A stretch of DNA of 64,000 nt from positions 1 to 64,000 of the forward strand of contig JANXTY010000028.1 of assembly GCA_025352145.1 (NCBI GenBank). Reading direction: 5' to 3'. Positions within the stretch are counted from its first letter, which is position 1. The number at the start of each line of letters is the position of its first letter. The position numbers and the translations under genes were made by a program. This stretch comes from Oxalobacteraceae bacterium (GTDB taxonomy: Bacteria > Pseudomonadota > Gammaproteobacteria > Burkholderiales > Burkholderiaceae_D). Under the pieces are notes generated by a model that saw nothing but the letters and a program-made list of their open reading frames with translations, had not been told where the DNA came from and did not search any database. Below are positions 9,308-17,914 of this stretch, piece after piece.

Positions 9308-9802
9308 ATGAATCCTTTTGTGATCGATGCCTTTGAGTTTTGTCGGCTCAGCGAGCGGCGCGAAGCTGAGATTGCGGTTGCGGATTTGCCCAGGCTTGTG
9401 GCGGACTGCGTTGATGCAAGCGGGGTTCTGCATTGGGTGTTGATCGGTGCTGCCAATAAGCTGGATTATGCGCAATTGACCTTGTCCGTATCGGGTGAAG
9501 TCAAAGTGCTGTGCCAGAGATGTTTGACGCCCTATTTTTTTCAAATTCGATCTGAATCGGTATTAATTCTCGCCAGTAATGAAGTACAGGCCGATGAAAT
9601 TGATGCGCTCATGGATGATGAGGCAATTGATGTGATTGTCGGAAATAAGGCATTGAATATTTTTGATTTGATTGAGGATGAGGCGTTGTTGGCCTTGCCA
9701 TTTTCACCCCGCCATGAGATTTGCCCTGAGCCTGCGATAGTGGGTGCATTCAACAATATCAGGGAATCACCATTTTCAGTCATTAAGACATTGAAGCAAT
9801 AA
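9308..9802 (+). CDS. yceD: DUF177 (YceD) protein, 23S rRNA accumulation
   Basis: 164 aa. It has the YceD/DUF177 layout: an N-terminal strand-rich half, then a CQRC metal-type motif (VLCQRCLTPY), an acidic middle (DEIDALMDDEAIDV), and a C-terminal LPFSPRHEICPEP segment. The family is needed for normal 23S rRNA levels in E. coli and plants and is nearly always encoded just before rpmF. Here rpmF starts 132 bp downstream, followed by the fatty acid genes, which is the standard proteobacterial arrangement. Confidence 0.92.
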   Translation: MNPFVIDAFEFCRLSERREAEIAVADLPRLVADCVDASGVLHWVLIGAANKLDYAQLTLSVSGEVKVLCQRCLTPYFFQIRSESVLILASNEVQADEIDALMDDEAIDVIVGNKALNIFDLIEDEALLALPFSPRHEICPEPAIVGAFNNIRESPFSVIKTLKQ

Positions 9803-9934
9803 AAATACGGTTTTACGCTGGTTAGTGTGGTTAGGGGCATGTTGTAATTCGCTTGGGTGGAAAGTAGTTGATTGGTGGGCGTGTTTACGTGTCGAATGTG
9901 TTAAAATTTAAGAACTTATGTACTAGGAGTTATC

Positions 9935-10117
9935 ATGGCTGTTCAGCAAAATAAGAAGTCCCCATCCAAACGTGGCATGCATCGCTCACACGATTTCTTG
10001 GTTGCGCCGCAACTGGGTATTGAGCCTACAACAGGCGAAACGCATTTGCGTCACCACATTAGTCCAAACGGCTACTATCGTGGCCGCAAAGTGCTTAAGA
10101 CGAAAAACGACGAGTAA
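9935..10117 (+). CDS. rpmF: 50S ribosomal protein L32
   Basis: 60 aa, the usual length. It shows the conserved N-terminal [20 protein letters not shown] and the central [15 protein letters not shown] Shine-Dalgarno-like TAGGAGT lies 6-7 nt before the ATG. bL32 is a structural protein of the large ribosomal subunit. This version keeps no Cys-X2-Cys pair, so it is of the zinc-independent kind. It links ribosome production to the downstream lipid genes plsX-fabHDG. Confidence 0.98.
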   Translation: MAVQQNKKSPSKRGMHRSHDFLVAPQLGIEPTTGETHLRHHISPNGYYRGRKVLKTKNDE

Positions 10118-10273
10118 AGAAGTATCGTATTTAGTCAAGCCGACGTTGAGTTGATAACGTGTGTTTATGACTTTGCGTCGTGTTTTTGCTTTCTGCAACA
10201 GCACATTGAGTCATTTTGAATCATGCCGAATCTGGCCCATAGTGCGGCTGGAGTCGGGTTCTGAATCGAAATA

Positions 10274-11365
10274 ATGACAATCAAAATTTCTATTGACTGT
10301 ATGGGGGGAGATCGCGGCCCGCCCGTTACTATTCCTGCTGCAATTTCTTACGTAAATCGCGAATCTGAGGTCGAACTTATTTTAGTCGGCTTGGAGGATG
10401 TGATATGCGCCGAGCTAAAAAAGCACAAATCTGAGAATCACCCCCGTTTGTCAGTGCTTCATGCCTCCGAAGTCATTGCTATGAACGATTCTCTCGAGGT
10501 TGCATTGCGTCGTAAGAAAGATTCGTCAATGCGTGTTGCGATTAATCTTGTGAAGCAGGGGCGGGCGCAAGCCTGTGTGTCTGCGGGAAATACCGGCGCA
10601 CTAATGGCTATATCGCGCTATGTGTTGAAAACGATTGATGGTGTTGATCGTCCCGCGATATGTTCTATTCTTCCGAATCAAAAAGACCGACCGACATACA
10701 TGCTCGATTTAGGGGCGAACGTCGATTGTGAGCCTCAGCATTTGCACCAGTTCGCCATCATGGCGTCGGTTTTGGTCTCTGCAATGGAGGGTAAGTCGAG
10801 GCCCACTATTGGTTTGCTCAATGTGGGGGAGGAAGACATCAAAGGTACCGATATTGTGAAGAGAACAGCTGAATTGTTGCGTGCTGATCATGCAAAAGGC
10901 GTGCTGAATTTCTACGGTAATGTCGAGGGCAACGACATTTTTAAGGGGACGACGGATATTGTAGTATGTGACGGCTTCGTTGGGAACGTGACCTTGAAGG
11001 CATCAGAAGGCCTGGCGCGCCTATTTAAAAGCGTCTTGACTACCGAACTTAAGCGTAATCCGATAACGATGCTTGGCGCACTTATTGCGCGTGGAGCAAT
11101 CAATGCTATGTCGCGTAGGTTGAATCCGTCAAGTTATAACGGCGCTAGTATGCTGGGTTTGCGTGGGCTGGTGTTTAAAAGCCACGGTGGGGCCGAGGTG
11201 GATGGATATGAGTGGGCAATCAAACGCGCATTTGATGCGGCTAAACATGATGTGTTGTCGCACATATCGGCCACGATTGCTGACTTGATACCGCAATCAT
11301 CTACCTACTCGGCTACTGGTGAGCGAATCACCGCAGTGGAATTTAATGAGCAAAAGACAGGATGA
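10274..11365 (+). CDS. plsX: Phosphate acyltransferase PlsX
   Basis: 363 aa. It converts acyl-ACP and phosphate to acyl-phosphate, the acyl donor for PlsY in phospholipid synthesis. Visible family marks: [12 protein letters not shown] at the N-terminus, [46 protein letters not shown] and [11 protein letters not shown] short C-terminal tail of about 20 residues follows the conserved core. Its stop overlaps the fabH start by four bases (ATGA), implying translational coupling. Confidence 0.97.
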   Translation: MTIKISIDCMGGDRGPPVTIPAAISYVNRESEVELILVGLEDVICAELKKHKSENHPRLSVLHASEVIAMNDSLEVALRRKKDSSMRVAINLVKQGRAQACVSAGNTGALMAISRYVLKTIDGVDRPAICSILPNQKDRPTYMLDLGANVDCEPQHLHQFAIMASVLVSAMEGKSRPTIGLLNVGEEDIKGTDIVKRTAELLRADHAKGVLNFYGNVEGNDIFKGTTDIVVCDGFVGNVTLKASEGLARLFKSVLTTELKRNPITMLGALIARGAINAMSRRLNPSSYNGASMLGLRGLVFKSHGGAEVDGYEWAIKRAFDAAKHDVLSHISATIADLIPQSSTYSATGERITAVEFNEQKTG

Positions 11366-12348
11366 CTTTGTACAGTAAAATTATTGGTACGGGTAGTTAT
11401 TTGCCGCCCAAACGGGTGACAAATCAGGACCTTACTGTCCAGTTGGCTGCCGCTGGTATTGAAACCTCCGATGAGTGGATAGTTTCGCGTAGCGGGATAT
11501 CCGCGCGTCATTATGCTGCGCCCGATGTCCAGTCTAGTGACCTGGCTATTGAGGCTGCTAAAAGCGCGCTTGAGATGGCCGGCCTGCAAGCGAACGATCT
11601 TGATCTGATTATTCTGGCAACCTCCACTCCCGATTTTCTAGGGGGATTTCCAAGTACCGCGTGCGTTGTACAACGCAAGTTGGGCATCACTAATGGGTGC
11701 GCTGCCGTTGATATACAGGCGGTTTGTAGCGGATTTGTATATGCAATTTCGGTTGCAGACAGCTTCATCAAATCAGGGGCGCACAAAAATGTGTTGGTCA
11801 TTGGTACCGAAGTATTTTCTCGTATTCTCAATTTTGAAGATCGCGCGACCTGCGTGTTGTTTGGCGATGGTGCCGGTGCTGTGATTATGACCGGATCAGA
11901 CACGCCTGGGATACTTGCCACCAAACTCCATGCGGACGGTAATTTTTCTGATATTTTGTCCCTCTCGGGAAGTTTGTATGGTGGTCATCTTGAGGGGCGC
12001 GCTTTCCTTTATATGGATGGGCAGGCTGTATTCAAACTTGCTGTTTCAGTTTTGGAAAAAGTGGCCAGCGAGGTGTTAGTTAGTGCAGGGATGAAGGCTT
12101 CTGAGATCGATTGGTTGATTCCACACCAGGCAAATATCCGAATCATGCAAAGTACTGCAAAAAAACTTGGACTTCCTCTCGAGAAAATGGTGGTGACGGT
12201 GGATCAGCATGGCAATACATCTGCTGCATCAATTCCACTTGCTTTGGACAAAGCAATGCGCGATGGCCGCATCAAAGTAGGTCAGAATGTATTGATGGAA
12301 GGTGTTGGCGGCGGCTTTACTTGGGGTGCAGTACTGGCAAGGATGTAA
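11362..12348 (+). CDS. fabH: 3-oxoacyl-ACP synthase III
   Basis: 328 aa. It condenses acetyl-CoA with malonyl-ACP to start fatty acid synthesis. The catalytic triad is visible: Cys in [12 protein letters not shown] (about residue 122), His in IPHQANIRI, and Asn in [13 protein letters not shown]. The glycine-rich C-terminus [10 protein letters not shown] is typical. The start overlaps the plsX stop. The fabD gene follows after 139 bp, a gap containing a 14-bp palindrome. Confidence 0.97.
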   Translation: MTLYSKIIGTGSYLPPKRVTNQDLTVQLAAAGIETSDEWIVSRSGISARHYAAPDVQSSDLAIEAAKSALEMAGLQANDLDLIILATSTPDFLGGFPSTACVVQRKLGITNGCAAVDIQAVCSGFVYAISVADSFIKSGAHKNVLVIGTEVFSRILNFEDRATCVLFGDGAGAVIMTGSDTPGILATKLHADGNFSDILSLSGSLYGGHLEGRAFLYMDGQAVFKLAVSVLEKVASEVLVSAGMKASEIDWLIPHQANIRIMQSTAKKLGLPLEKMVVTVDQHGNTSAASIPLALDKAMRDGRIKVGQNVLMEGVGGGFTWGAVLARM

Positions 12349-12425
12349 GTCTAATTCGTATTGATAGCGCAGGGTATCGCAAGCTTTTACCGACTTAAAG
12401 GCCTGTCTGAGACCATGTACTTTAG

Positions 12426-12439
12426 ATTCCAATTGGAAT
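12426..12439. promoter_or_regulatory. 14-bp perfect palindrome in fabH-fabD gap
   Basis: ATTCCAATTGGAAT is its own reverse complement and lies 48 bp before the fabD start. Just downstream, TTAATT and ATTAATT form a second imperfect AT-rich dyad (about 12463-12478). The site could be an operator for a regulator of fatty acid synthesis or a chance palindrome. No regulator gene is nearby. Confidence 0.3.
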
Positions 12440-12487
12440 GAAACGATTTTGACTATTTCGTATTAATTAGATAGATTAATTGTAATA

Positions 12488-13420
12488 ATGATTAAATTCG
12501 CATTTATTTTCCCCGGGCAAGGCTCTCAAGCAATCGGCATGTTGAATGGCTTCGCCAGCAATGGCATTGTGCAGAAAACGGTTGCAGAAGCTTCGGATGT
12601 ACTGCGGTTTGACCTCGGTAAACTGATTGCCGAGGGACCGAAAGAGGATCTCGATCTTACTGCTAATACTCAGCCCATCATGTTGACCGCTGCCGTTGCT
12701 TTTTATAGGGCATGGCTCGCAGCTGGCGGTGGCTTGCCATCTGTTGTCGCGGGCCACAGTCTGGGTGAGTATTCTGCGTTGGTCGCCGCTGGCGTTATTT
12801 CTTTTAAAGAAGCTGTGCCATTAGTACGTTTTCGTGCACAAGCAATGCAAGAGGCTGTGCCGGTTGGTGTGGGTGGTATGGCTGCAATTCTGGGTTTGTC
12901 GAATGCCGAGGTTTGGGATGTTTGTGCTGAAGCAGCACAAGGGCAGGTGGTTGAGCCAGTCAATTTTAATGCTCCTGCACAAATAGTCATCGCCGGACAT
13001 AGGGGGGCCGTTGAAAGAGCCTGTGAATTTTCTAGGGCAAAAGGTGCCAAGCGTGCTCTGCTATTACCGGTTTCCGCACCATTTCATTCTTCTCTTTTAA
13101 AGCCAGCGTCAGATCGTTTGCGTGAATACATGTCGAATTTGCCCTTGGTGACGCCACAAATCGCGCTCATCAATAATGTTGATGTTGCAATCGTTAACGA
13201 TGGGGTGCAAATTAAAGATGCGTTAGTACGGCAGGCTGCCAGTCCTGTACGCTGGGTGGAGACCGTACAAAAAATTGCTACGCTGGGTATCACCCACGTC
13301 ATTGAATGTGGCCCCGGGAAAGTGTTGTCTGGTTTGACGAAGCGAATTGATGGGACATTGACGAGCGACGCGATTAATGATCAGGTATCTTTGGATAGAG
13401 TTCTGGTGTTGTTGAGGTAA
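12488..13420 (+). CDS. fabD: Malonyl-CoA:ACP transacylase
   Basis: 310 aa. It moves malonyl from CoA to ACP to provide the extender for chain elongation. Motifs: FIFPGQGSQAIGM at the N-terminus, the nucleophile elbow GHSLGEYSAL (Ser about residue 91), QAMQEAVP with the substrate-binding Arg just before, and PVSAPFHSSLL with the catalytic His. The C-terminus has the ECGPGKVLSGL motif. The gene is the third of the plsX-fabH-fabD-fabG series on the plus strand. Confidence 0.97.
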   Translation: MIKFAFIFPGQGSQAIGMLNGFASNGIVQKTVAEASDVLRFDLGKLIAEGPKEDLDLTANTQPIMLTAAVAFYRAWLAAGGGLPSVVAGHSLGEYSALVAAGVISFKEAVPLVRFRAQAMQEAVPVGVGGMAAILGLSNAEVWDVCAEAAQGQVVEPVNFNAPAQIVIAGHRGAVERACEFSRAKGAKRALLLPVSAPFHSSLLKPASDRLREYMSNLPLVTPQIALINNVDVAIVNDGVQIKDALVRQAASPVRWVETVQKIATLGITHVIECGPGKVLSGLTKRIDGTLTSDAINDQVSLDRVLVLLR

Positions 13421-13480
13421 ATAACATCTATAGGACATTGGCTATAGCTAATGTCAAATTTTGAATTTGCGAGATTTTCA

Positions 13481-14227
13481 ATGAATTTAATAAATCAAGT
13501 AGCGTTGGTTACTGGTGCTTCACGTGGGATAGGTAAAGCGATTGCGCAGGAGCTGGCAAGGCAAGGAGCGACAGTGGTCGGCACTGCGACGACCGAATCA
13601 GGTGCACTTGCAATTTCAGAATATCTTGCCTTGATTCGCCCTGATTGCGGCAGAGGGGCTGTGCTTAATGTGAACGATGGCGAGTGCTGTAAAGCTATCA
13701 TAGAGGAAATGCAAAAAGTTTATGGAAACCTCTCTATTTTGGTTAATAACGCGGGTATTACGCAGGATCAACTTGCGATGCGAATGAAAGATGAAGAATG
13801 GGATATGGTGCTTGCTACCAATCTTACAGCGGTAGCACGTCTTTCCCGTGCAGTATTGCGTGGCATGCTGAAAGCCAAGCATGGCCGTATTGTTAACATT
13901 ACCTCTGTAGTTGGCTCGTCTGGAAATGCAGGGCAAATGAACTATGCGGCTGCCAAGGCTGGCGTGGCAGGTATGAGTCGTGCCTTGGCCAGTGAGATAG
14001 GCAGCCGTAACATCACAGTCAATTGTGTTGCACCGGGTTTCATAGATACCGATATGACAAAATCCTTGAATGAGCAGCAAATTTCCGGGCTGATGCAGCA
14101 GATTCCAATGGGACGTTTTGGCATGCCTGCGGAGATCGCTGCGGTCGTGGCGTTTTTGGCGTCACCACAAGCATCGTATATTACGGGAACAACTTTACAT
14201 GTGAACGGTGGTATGTACATGGTCTAA
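13481..14227 (+). CDS. fabG: 3-oxoacyl-ACP reductase
   Basis: 248 aa from the ATG at 13481; an upstream in-frame ATG at 13451 would add 10 residues outside the family. It is an NADPH-dependent short-chain dehydrogenase for the first reduction of each elongation cycle. Visible: the cofactor loop TGASRGIGKAIA, NNAGIT, the catalytic Ser of ITSVVGSSGN, the YAAAKAG motif with Tyr and Lys, and the C-terminal GTTLHVNGGMYMV. Located between fabD and acpP. Confidence 0.96.
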   Translation: MNLINQVALVTGASRGIGKAIAQELARQGATVVGTATTESGALAISEYLALIRPDCGRGAVLNVNDGECCKAIIEEMQKVYGNLSILVNNAGITQDQLAMRMKDEEWDMVLATNLTAVARLSRAVLRGMLKAKHGRIVNITSVVGSSGNAGQMNYAAAKAGVAGMSRALASEIGSRNITVNCVAPGFIDTDMTKSLNEQQISGLMQQIPMGRFGMPAEIAAVVAFLASPQASYITGTTLHVNGGMYMV

Positions 14228-14318
14228 CGAGTTCTAATAGACGTTAGGTATTTTTATCAATAGTTTCGTAAGAGTTGGAAGAAGAAGTCAAAAATGGGTT
14301 TTCGCTGCGCAAACCTGA

Positions 14319-14324
14319 TAAAAT
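14319..14324 (+). promoter_or_regulatory. Candidate -10 element of an acpP promoter
   Basis: TAAAAT lies 39 nt before the acpP start codon in the 135-bp fabG-acpP gap. No convincing -35 is seen (TTTTCG is too close). Since ACP is needed in large amounts, its own promoter would make sense, but the evidence is only this hexamer. Confidence 0.3.
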
Positions 14325-14362
14325 GCGCGCACTTTCTGTAACACACTCACTGGAGCCAAAAC

Positions 14363-14602
14363 ATGTCAGATATCGAACAACGCGTTAAAAAAATCGTCGC
14401 TGAACAATTAGGTGTAGCCGAAGCAGATATCAAAATTGAATCGTCTTTCGTCGACGACCTTGGCGCTGACTCTCTTGATACCGTAGAGCTCGTAATGGCA
14501 CTTGAAGACGAATTTGAAATGGAAATTCCAGACGAGCAGGCTGAAAAAATTACTACTGTACAGCAGGCGATCGATTACGCCACATCGCACGTTAAGGCGT
14601 AA
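14363..14602 (+). CDS. acpP: Acyl carrier protein
   Basis: 79 aa, strongly acidic. The DSL motif ([15 protein letters not shown]) carries the serine, about residue 38, that receives 4'-phosphopantetheine from AcpS, which is encoded at 31.3 kb. A Shine-Dalgarno-like TGGAGCC precedes the ATG. It carries growing acyl chains between FabH, FabD, FabG and FabF, which flank it. The next gene fabF starts 28 bp downstream. Confidence 0.98.
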   Translation: MSDIEQRVKKIVAEQLGVAEADIKIESSFVDDLGADSLDTVELVMALEDEFEMEIPDEQAEKITTVQQAIDYATSHVKA

Positions 14603-14630
14603 CATCGTTGCTCGATTTCAGGAGAATTGC

Positions 14631-15878
14631 TTGAGCCGCTCACGTGAACGTCGTGTCGTTATTACTGGTCTCGGTTGCGTCTCACCGGTAGGCAACTCAG
14701 TTGCTACTGCATGGGATGCGATTATTGCGGGAAAATCAGGTATTGCCACCATCACTAAGTTTGATGCGCTGCCTTTTACTACCCATTTTGCTGGAGAAGT
14801 AAAGGGCTTCAATATTGAAGACTATATTCCAGCTAAGGAAGCGCGTCATATGGATACTTTTATCCACTATGGCATGGCTGCCGGTATCCAAGCGATGCTG
14901 GATTGTGGTCTTGGGGTGACAGAAATCAATGCTGACCGGATTGGTGTCATTGTCGGTTCTGGTATTGGTGGTTTGCCGTTGATTGAAGACACAAAAGCCG
15001 AGCTTGAAAAGCGTGGCCCACGCAGAATTTCCCCCTTCTTCGTACCGGCATCGATTATCAATATGATTTCCGGTCACCTTTCGATTAAGTTTGGATTAAA
15101 GGGCCCCAATCTTGCCATTGTGACGGCTTGTTCAACGGGTTTGCATTGCATTGGTGCTGCTGGACGCATGATTGAGTACGGTGATGCTGATGTAATGATT
15201 GCCGGGGGAGCTGAGTCGACAATTTCTCCCTTAGGGCTCGGGGGCTTTGCATCAGCCCGTGCATTGTCTTCGCGTAACGATGATCCCACCACCGCTTCTC
15301 GCCCTTGGGATAGAGACCGTGATGGTTTTGTGCTGGGCGAAGGGGCGGGTGTGATGGTGCTGGAAGAATATGAACACGCTAAGGCTCGAGGCGCCAGAAT
15401 TTATGCCGAATTGCTGGGTTTTGGTATGAGTGCAGATGCGCATCACATGACTGCACCGCTGGAAGATGGAAGTGGCGCAAGTCGTTGTATGATTTCGGCG
15501 ATGAAAAATGCTCGTGTGAATGGTGATCAAATCGATTACATAAACGCTCACGGAACATCGACACCGCTGGGTGATTTAGCTGAAACAGTAGCGATCAAAC
15601 GAACGTTAGGTGATCATGCTAAAAAAATAGTGGTTAATTCAACTAAATCCATGACCGGTCATTTGTTAGGTGGTGCTGGTGGTTTGGAATCAGTGTTTAC
15701 CGCACTGGCAGTGCATCATCAGCTATCGCCTCCCACGATTAACCTATTTCACCAGGATCCAAGTTGTGACCTTGACTACTGTGCCAACACTGCACGCAAG
15801 ATGTCCATTAATATTGCGGTGAAGAATTCGTTCGGTTTCGGTGGCACGAATGGGACACTTGTTTTTGGTAAAGTCTGA
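14631..15878 (+). CDS. fabF: 3-oxoacyl-ACP synthase II
   Basis: 415 aa starting at a TTG (14631). AGGAG lies 6 nt upstream of it, and the protein then begins with the canonical RRVVITGLGCVSPVG. The frame is open further upstream inside acpP, but that part is a shadow of acpP. Catalytic Cys is in TACSTGLHCIG, and His residues are in NAHGTSTPLGD and KSMTGHLLGG. The enzyme elongates acyl-ACP by malonyl-ACP condensation and helps set membrane unsaturation. The cluster ends after this gene with a hairpin. Confidence 0.97.
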   Translation: MSRSRERRVVITGLGCVSPVGNSVATAWDAIIAGKSGIATITKFDALPFTTHFAGEVKGFNIEDYIPAKEARHMDTFIHYGMAAGIQAMLDCGLGVTEINADRIGVIVGSGIGGLPLIEDTKAELEKRGPRRISPFFVPASIINMISGHLSIKFGLKGPNLAIVTACSTGLHCIGAAGRMIEYGDADVMIAGGAESTISPLGLGGFASARALSSRNDDPTTASRPWDRDRDGFVLGEGAGVMVLEEYEHAKARGARIYAELLGFGMSADAHHMTAPLEDGSGASRCMISAMKNARVNGDQIDYINAHGTSTPLGDLAETVAIKRTLGDHAKKIVVNSTKSMTGHLLGGAGGLESVFTALAVHHQLSPPTINLFHQDPSCDLDYCANTARKMSINIAVKNSFGFGGTNGTLVFGKV

Positions 15879-15898
15879 GCGCAAATTTTTTAGTAAAA

Positions 15899-15925
15899 GT
15901 TCGTTGTTTCTTTTAAACAGCGAAC
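15899..15925. terminator. Hairpin after fabF
   Basis: Arms GTTCGTTGTTT (15899-15909) and AAACAGCGAAC (15915-15925) pair with one mismatch (G-T in RNA) around a 5-nt loop, 20 bp past the fabF stop. There is no T run on the plus side. It separates the fatty acid cluster from the sigma-E block and may act as a weak or factor-dependent terminator. Confidence 0.45.
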
Positions 15926-15968
15926 GCGTGGCTTCATCCCTTCCTGCAGTTCCTCTCTCCCTCTATCC

Positions 15969-16499
15969 ATGACGATTGCCGTATCTACCGTGATACGACC
16001 GTCCAGTTGGTTGCGTATATCAGGATTTGCGATATGCGCAATAGCCGTATCTGTTTCGGTACTAGTTGGAACAGAATTTGTAGGTGCGCCTCTTTCTTTT
16101 TCTAACGTAATTATTGTCATACTTTGTGCAGCTGCTTCTGGCATTGGTGGCTTTACTATGCTCTGCCGTAGAAATGAAATATATCGAATCGACATTTCTG
16201 GTATTGGACAAATTCGTTTGACAATACTTGACGCGCTGCCCATCAAGAGCCCTGTGATGGATGAGGTGTCCCTATCTGACGGAGACGAGTTTCAATGGCG
16301 CGGAGGCATTGTCTGCTTACTAGAAAATTCGACAATATGGCCTCATCTATTGTTGTTGAGGTTACGCTCCGAAGACGGCAACATTACATTCGTATCTGTA
16401 CTTCCTGATTGTGTTTCGAAGGCGTCTTTTCGTAAATTGTCCGTCGCATGCCGTTGGATTTCCATTCGGAACGTTGCAGCAGATAGAAATATTACATAA
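15969..16499 (+). CDS. YgfX-like small membrane protein
   Basis: 176 aa. Two hydrophobic segments lie near the N-terminus (about residues 17-38 and 44-65), followed by a soluble domain with a WRGGIVCLLE strand and a conserved-looking LLLRLR...SVLPDCVSKASFRKLSVACRW ending. This matches the layout of YgfX/DUF1434 proteins, some of which (CptA) are described as toxins affecting cytoskeletal proteins. In many Burkholderiales a protein of this kind lies between fabF and rpoE. Assignment is by pattern only. It ends right where the rpoE promoter begins. No antitoxin-like sdhE gene is adjacent. Confidence 0.6.
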   Translation: MTIAVSTVIRPSSWLRISGFAICAIAVSVSVLVGTEFVGAPLSFSNVIIVILCAAASGIGGFTMLCRRNEIYRIDISGIGQIRLTILDALPIKSPVMDEVSLSDGDEFQWRGGIVCLLENSTIWPHLLLLRLRSEDGNITFVSVLPDCVSKASFRKLSVACRWISIRNVAADRNIT

Positions 16500-16516
16500 A
16501 TTTATGCGGCTGCATG

Positions 16517-16543
16517 GAACTTATTAAGATCCTCGTAATCAAT
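16517..16543 (+). promoter_or_regulatory. Sigma-E (RpoE) type promoter of the rpoE operon
   Basis: GAACTT (16517-16522) is followed after exactly 16 nt by TCAAT (16539-16543), close to the known RpoE/AlgU promoter consensus (GAACTT, 16-17 nt, TCTGA or TCAAA). It lies 43 bp before the rpoE start codon, as expected for an autoregulated sigma-E operon. Confidence 0.7.
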
Positions 16544-16585
16544 AGGTAGAGCGCGTGCATATTGCATGGGAATAAGGAATCGTGA

Positions 16586-17188
16586 GTGACGACAGAACGC
16601 GATATTGATTGCTTACTCGTTGACCGCGTCAAGCGAGGCGATAAAAAGGCGTTTGATTTGCTGGTTTCTAAATACCAGCGAAAATTAATGCGACTGGTGT
16701 TGCGGTTTGTTCGCGACCAGGCAGAAGCTGAGGATGTAGTGCAGGAGGCTTTCATTAAGGCATATCGGGCCTTGCCGCAGTTTCGCGGTGATTCAGCATT
16801 TTATACATGGTTATATCGGATTGGGATTAATGCGGCCAAGAATTTTTTAGTGACACAGGGGCGACGGGTGCCTACATCGACCAATGCCGAGGGGGAAGAT
16901 GCGGAGACTTTTGAAGAGGGGTATTGGCTGAAGGAGTTTAATACGCCTGAATCAATGTTAGCTACCAAGCAGATAGCGCATACCGTTAATGCGGCAGTGG
17001 AGGCGCTGCCGCCTGAGTTACGTACTGCAATTACTTTGCGCGAAATCGAAGGTTTAAGTTATGACGAAATAGCCGTCGTCATGGATTGTCCCGTTGGGAC
17101 AGTTCGGAGCAGAATTTTTCGGGGACGGGAAGCAGTGGCGGAAAAATTAAGGCCATTGCTGAATATCGCGGTCGATAAACGTTGGTAG
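16586..17188 (+). CDS. rpoE: RNA polymerase sigma-E factor
   Basis: 200 aa from GTG at 16586, with an AAGGA Shine-Dalgarno 7 nt upstream. It is an ECF sigma factor: region 2 has AFDLLVSKYQRKL and QAEAEDVVQEAFIKAYRALPQFRGDSAFYTWLYRI, with the family's DVVQEAF core; region 4 has LPPELRTAITLREIEGLSYDEIA and CPVGTVRSRIFRGRE. It directs transcription of envelope stress genes and is held inactive by RseA, encoded directly downstream. The sigma-E-like promoter in front indicates autoregulation. Confidence 0.97.
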   Translation: MTTERDIDCLLVDRVKRGDKKAFDLLVSKYQRKLMRLVLRFVRDQAEAEDVVQEAFIKAYRALPQFRGDSAFYTWLYRIGINAAKNFLVTQGRRVPTSTNAEGEDAETFEEGYWLKEFNTPESMLATKQIAHTVNAAVEALPPELRTAITLREIEGLSYDEIAVVMDCPVGTVRSRIFRGREAVAEKLRPLLNIAVDKRW

Positions 17189-17204
17189 GAGCAGAATTTA
17201 TTTT

Positions 17205-17909
17205 ATGGATACGAGGGACATGACCCGAGACAAAATTTCCGCATTTGTTGATGGTGAATTGCAAGGACATGAAGTGGAAATGGCACTGTCCATCTTGCGT
17301 CTGGAACATGGACGTGACCGTTGGGATGCTTATCATCAAATTGGTGATGCACTGCGTTCAGATGAACTCGCGTTCAATATGAGCGATGATTTTTCAGTGC
17401 GTTTAACTGCACGCTTAGAAAGGGAGCCAACCATACTTGCTTCGGTGGCTGCAATTATTCCAATTGCGCCAAAATCTGGCTTGGCACAAACTGAAAAACA
17501 ATTGGCGGCCAACGACGCGAGAGTGAGTGGAATTTTAGGTCAGTTATCCTTTAAGAAAATGGCAATTGTCAGTGCGGCGGCTGCTGCTGTGACAGCGGCA
17601 TTGGTTGCGGCACCCCCGTTAATGGTAGCGTCAAATGGGTATAAGGATGGTGGGCTGCCTCCTATCGCAAGCTCCAGTGTTGTTCGTTTGGCCGATCCTT
17701 ACGTTCAAATCCCTGTTTCAACGAATCGGCCCTCCTCGTTTGACCTTACGAAGAGCTCTGCGTTTATGATCACTGATCGTAATGGTGTGATGTTGCGCGA
17801 CCCACGTATAGATGACTATCTGGCTGCGCATCAACGCTTCTCTCCCTCTGTGTATAGTACGGCTCAATATGCACGTTCCGCAGCATTTGTAAGTGCCACT
17901 GGACACTAA
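17205..17909 (+). CDS. rseA: Sigma-E anti-sigma factor RseA
   Basis: 234 aa. The N-terminal cytoplasmic anti-sigma domain begins near DKISAFVDGELQGHE and contains DRWDAYHQIGDALRSD, both typical of RseA/MucA. A single alanine-rich membrane segment at about residues 118-140 is followed by a periplasmic tail. In the family, DegS/RseP-type proteolysis of this protein releases RpoE. It starts 17 bp after rpoE and is followed 5 bp later by rseB, so the set is one operon. The start could also be the ATG five codons later. Confidence 0.93.
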   Translation: MDTRDMTRDKISAFVDGELQGHEVEMALSILRLEHGRDRWDAYHQIGDALRSDELAFNMSDDFSVRLTARLEREPTILASVAAIIPIAPKSGLAQTEKQLAANDARVSGILGQLSFKKMAIVSAAAAAVTAALVAAPPLMVASNGYKDGGLPPIASSSVVRLADPYVQIPVSTNRPSSFDLTKSSAFMITDRNGVMLRDPRIDDYLAAHQRFSPSVYSTAQYARSAAFVSATGH

Positions 17910-17914
17910 TCACT

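Noticed and set aside
14502-14630. Upstream extension of fabF
   Set aside because: This part is an out-of-frame shadow of acpP; the TTG at 14631 has a good Shine-Dalgarno and the canonical protein start.
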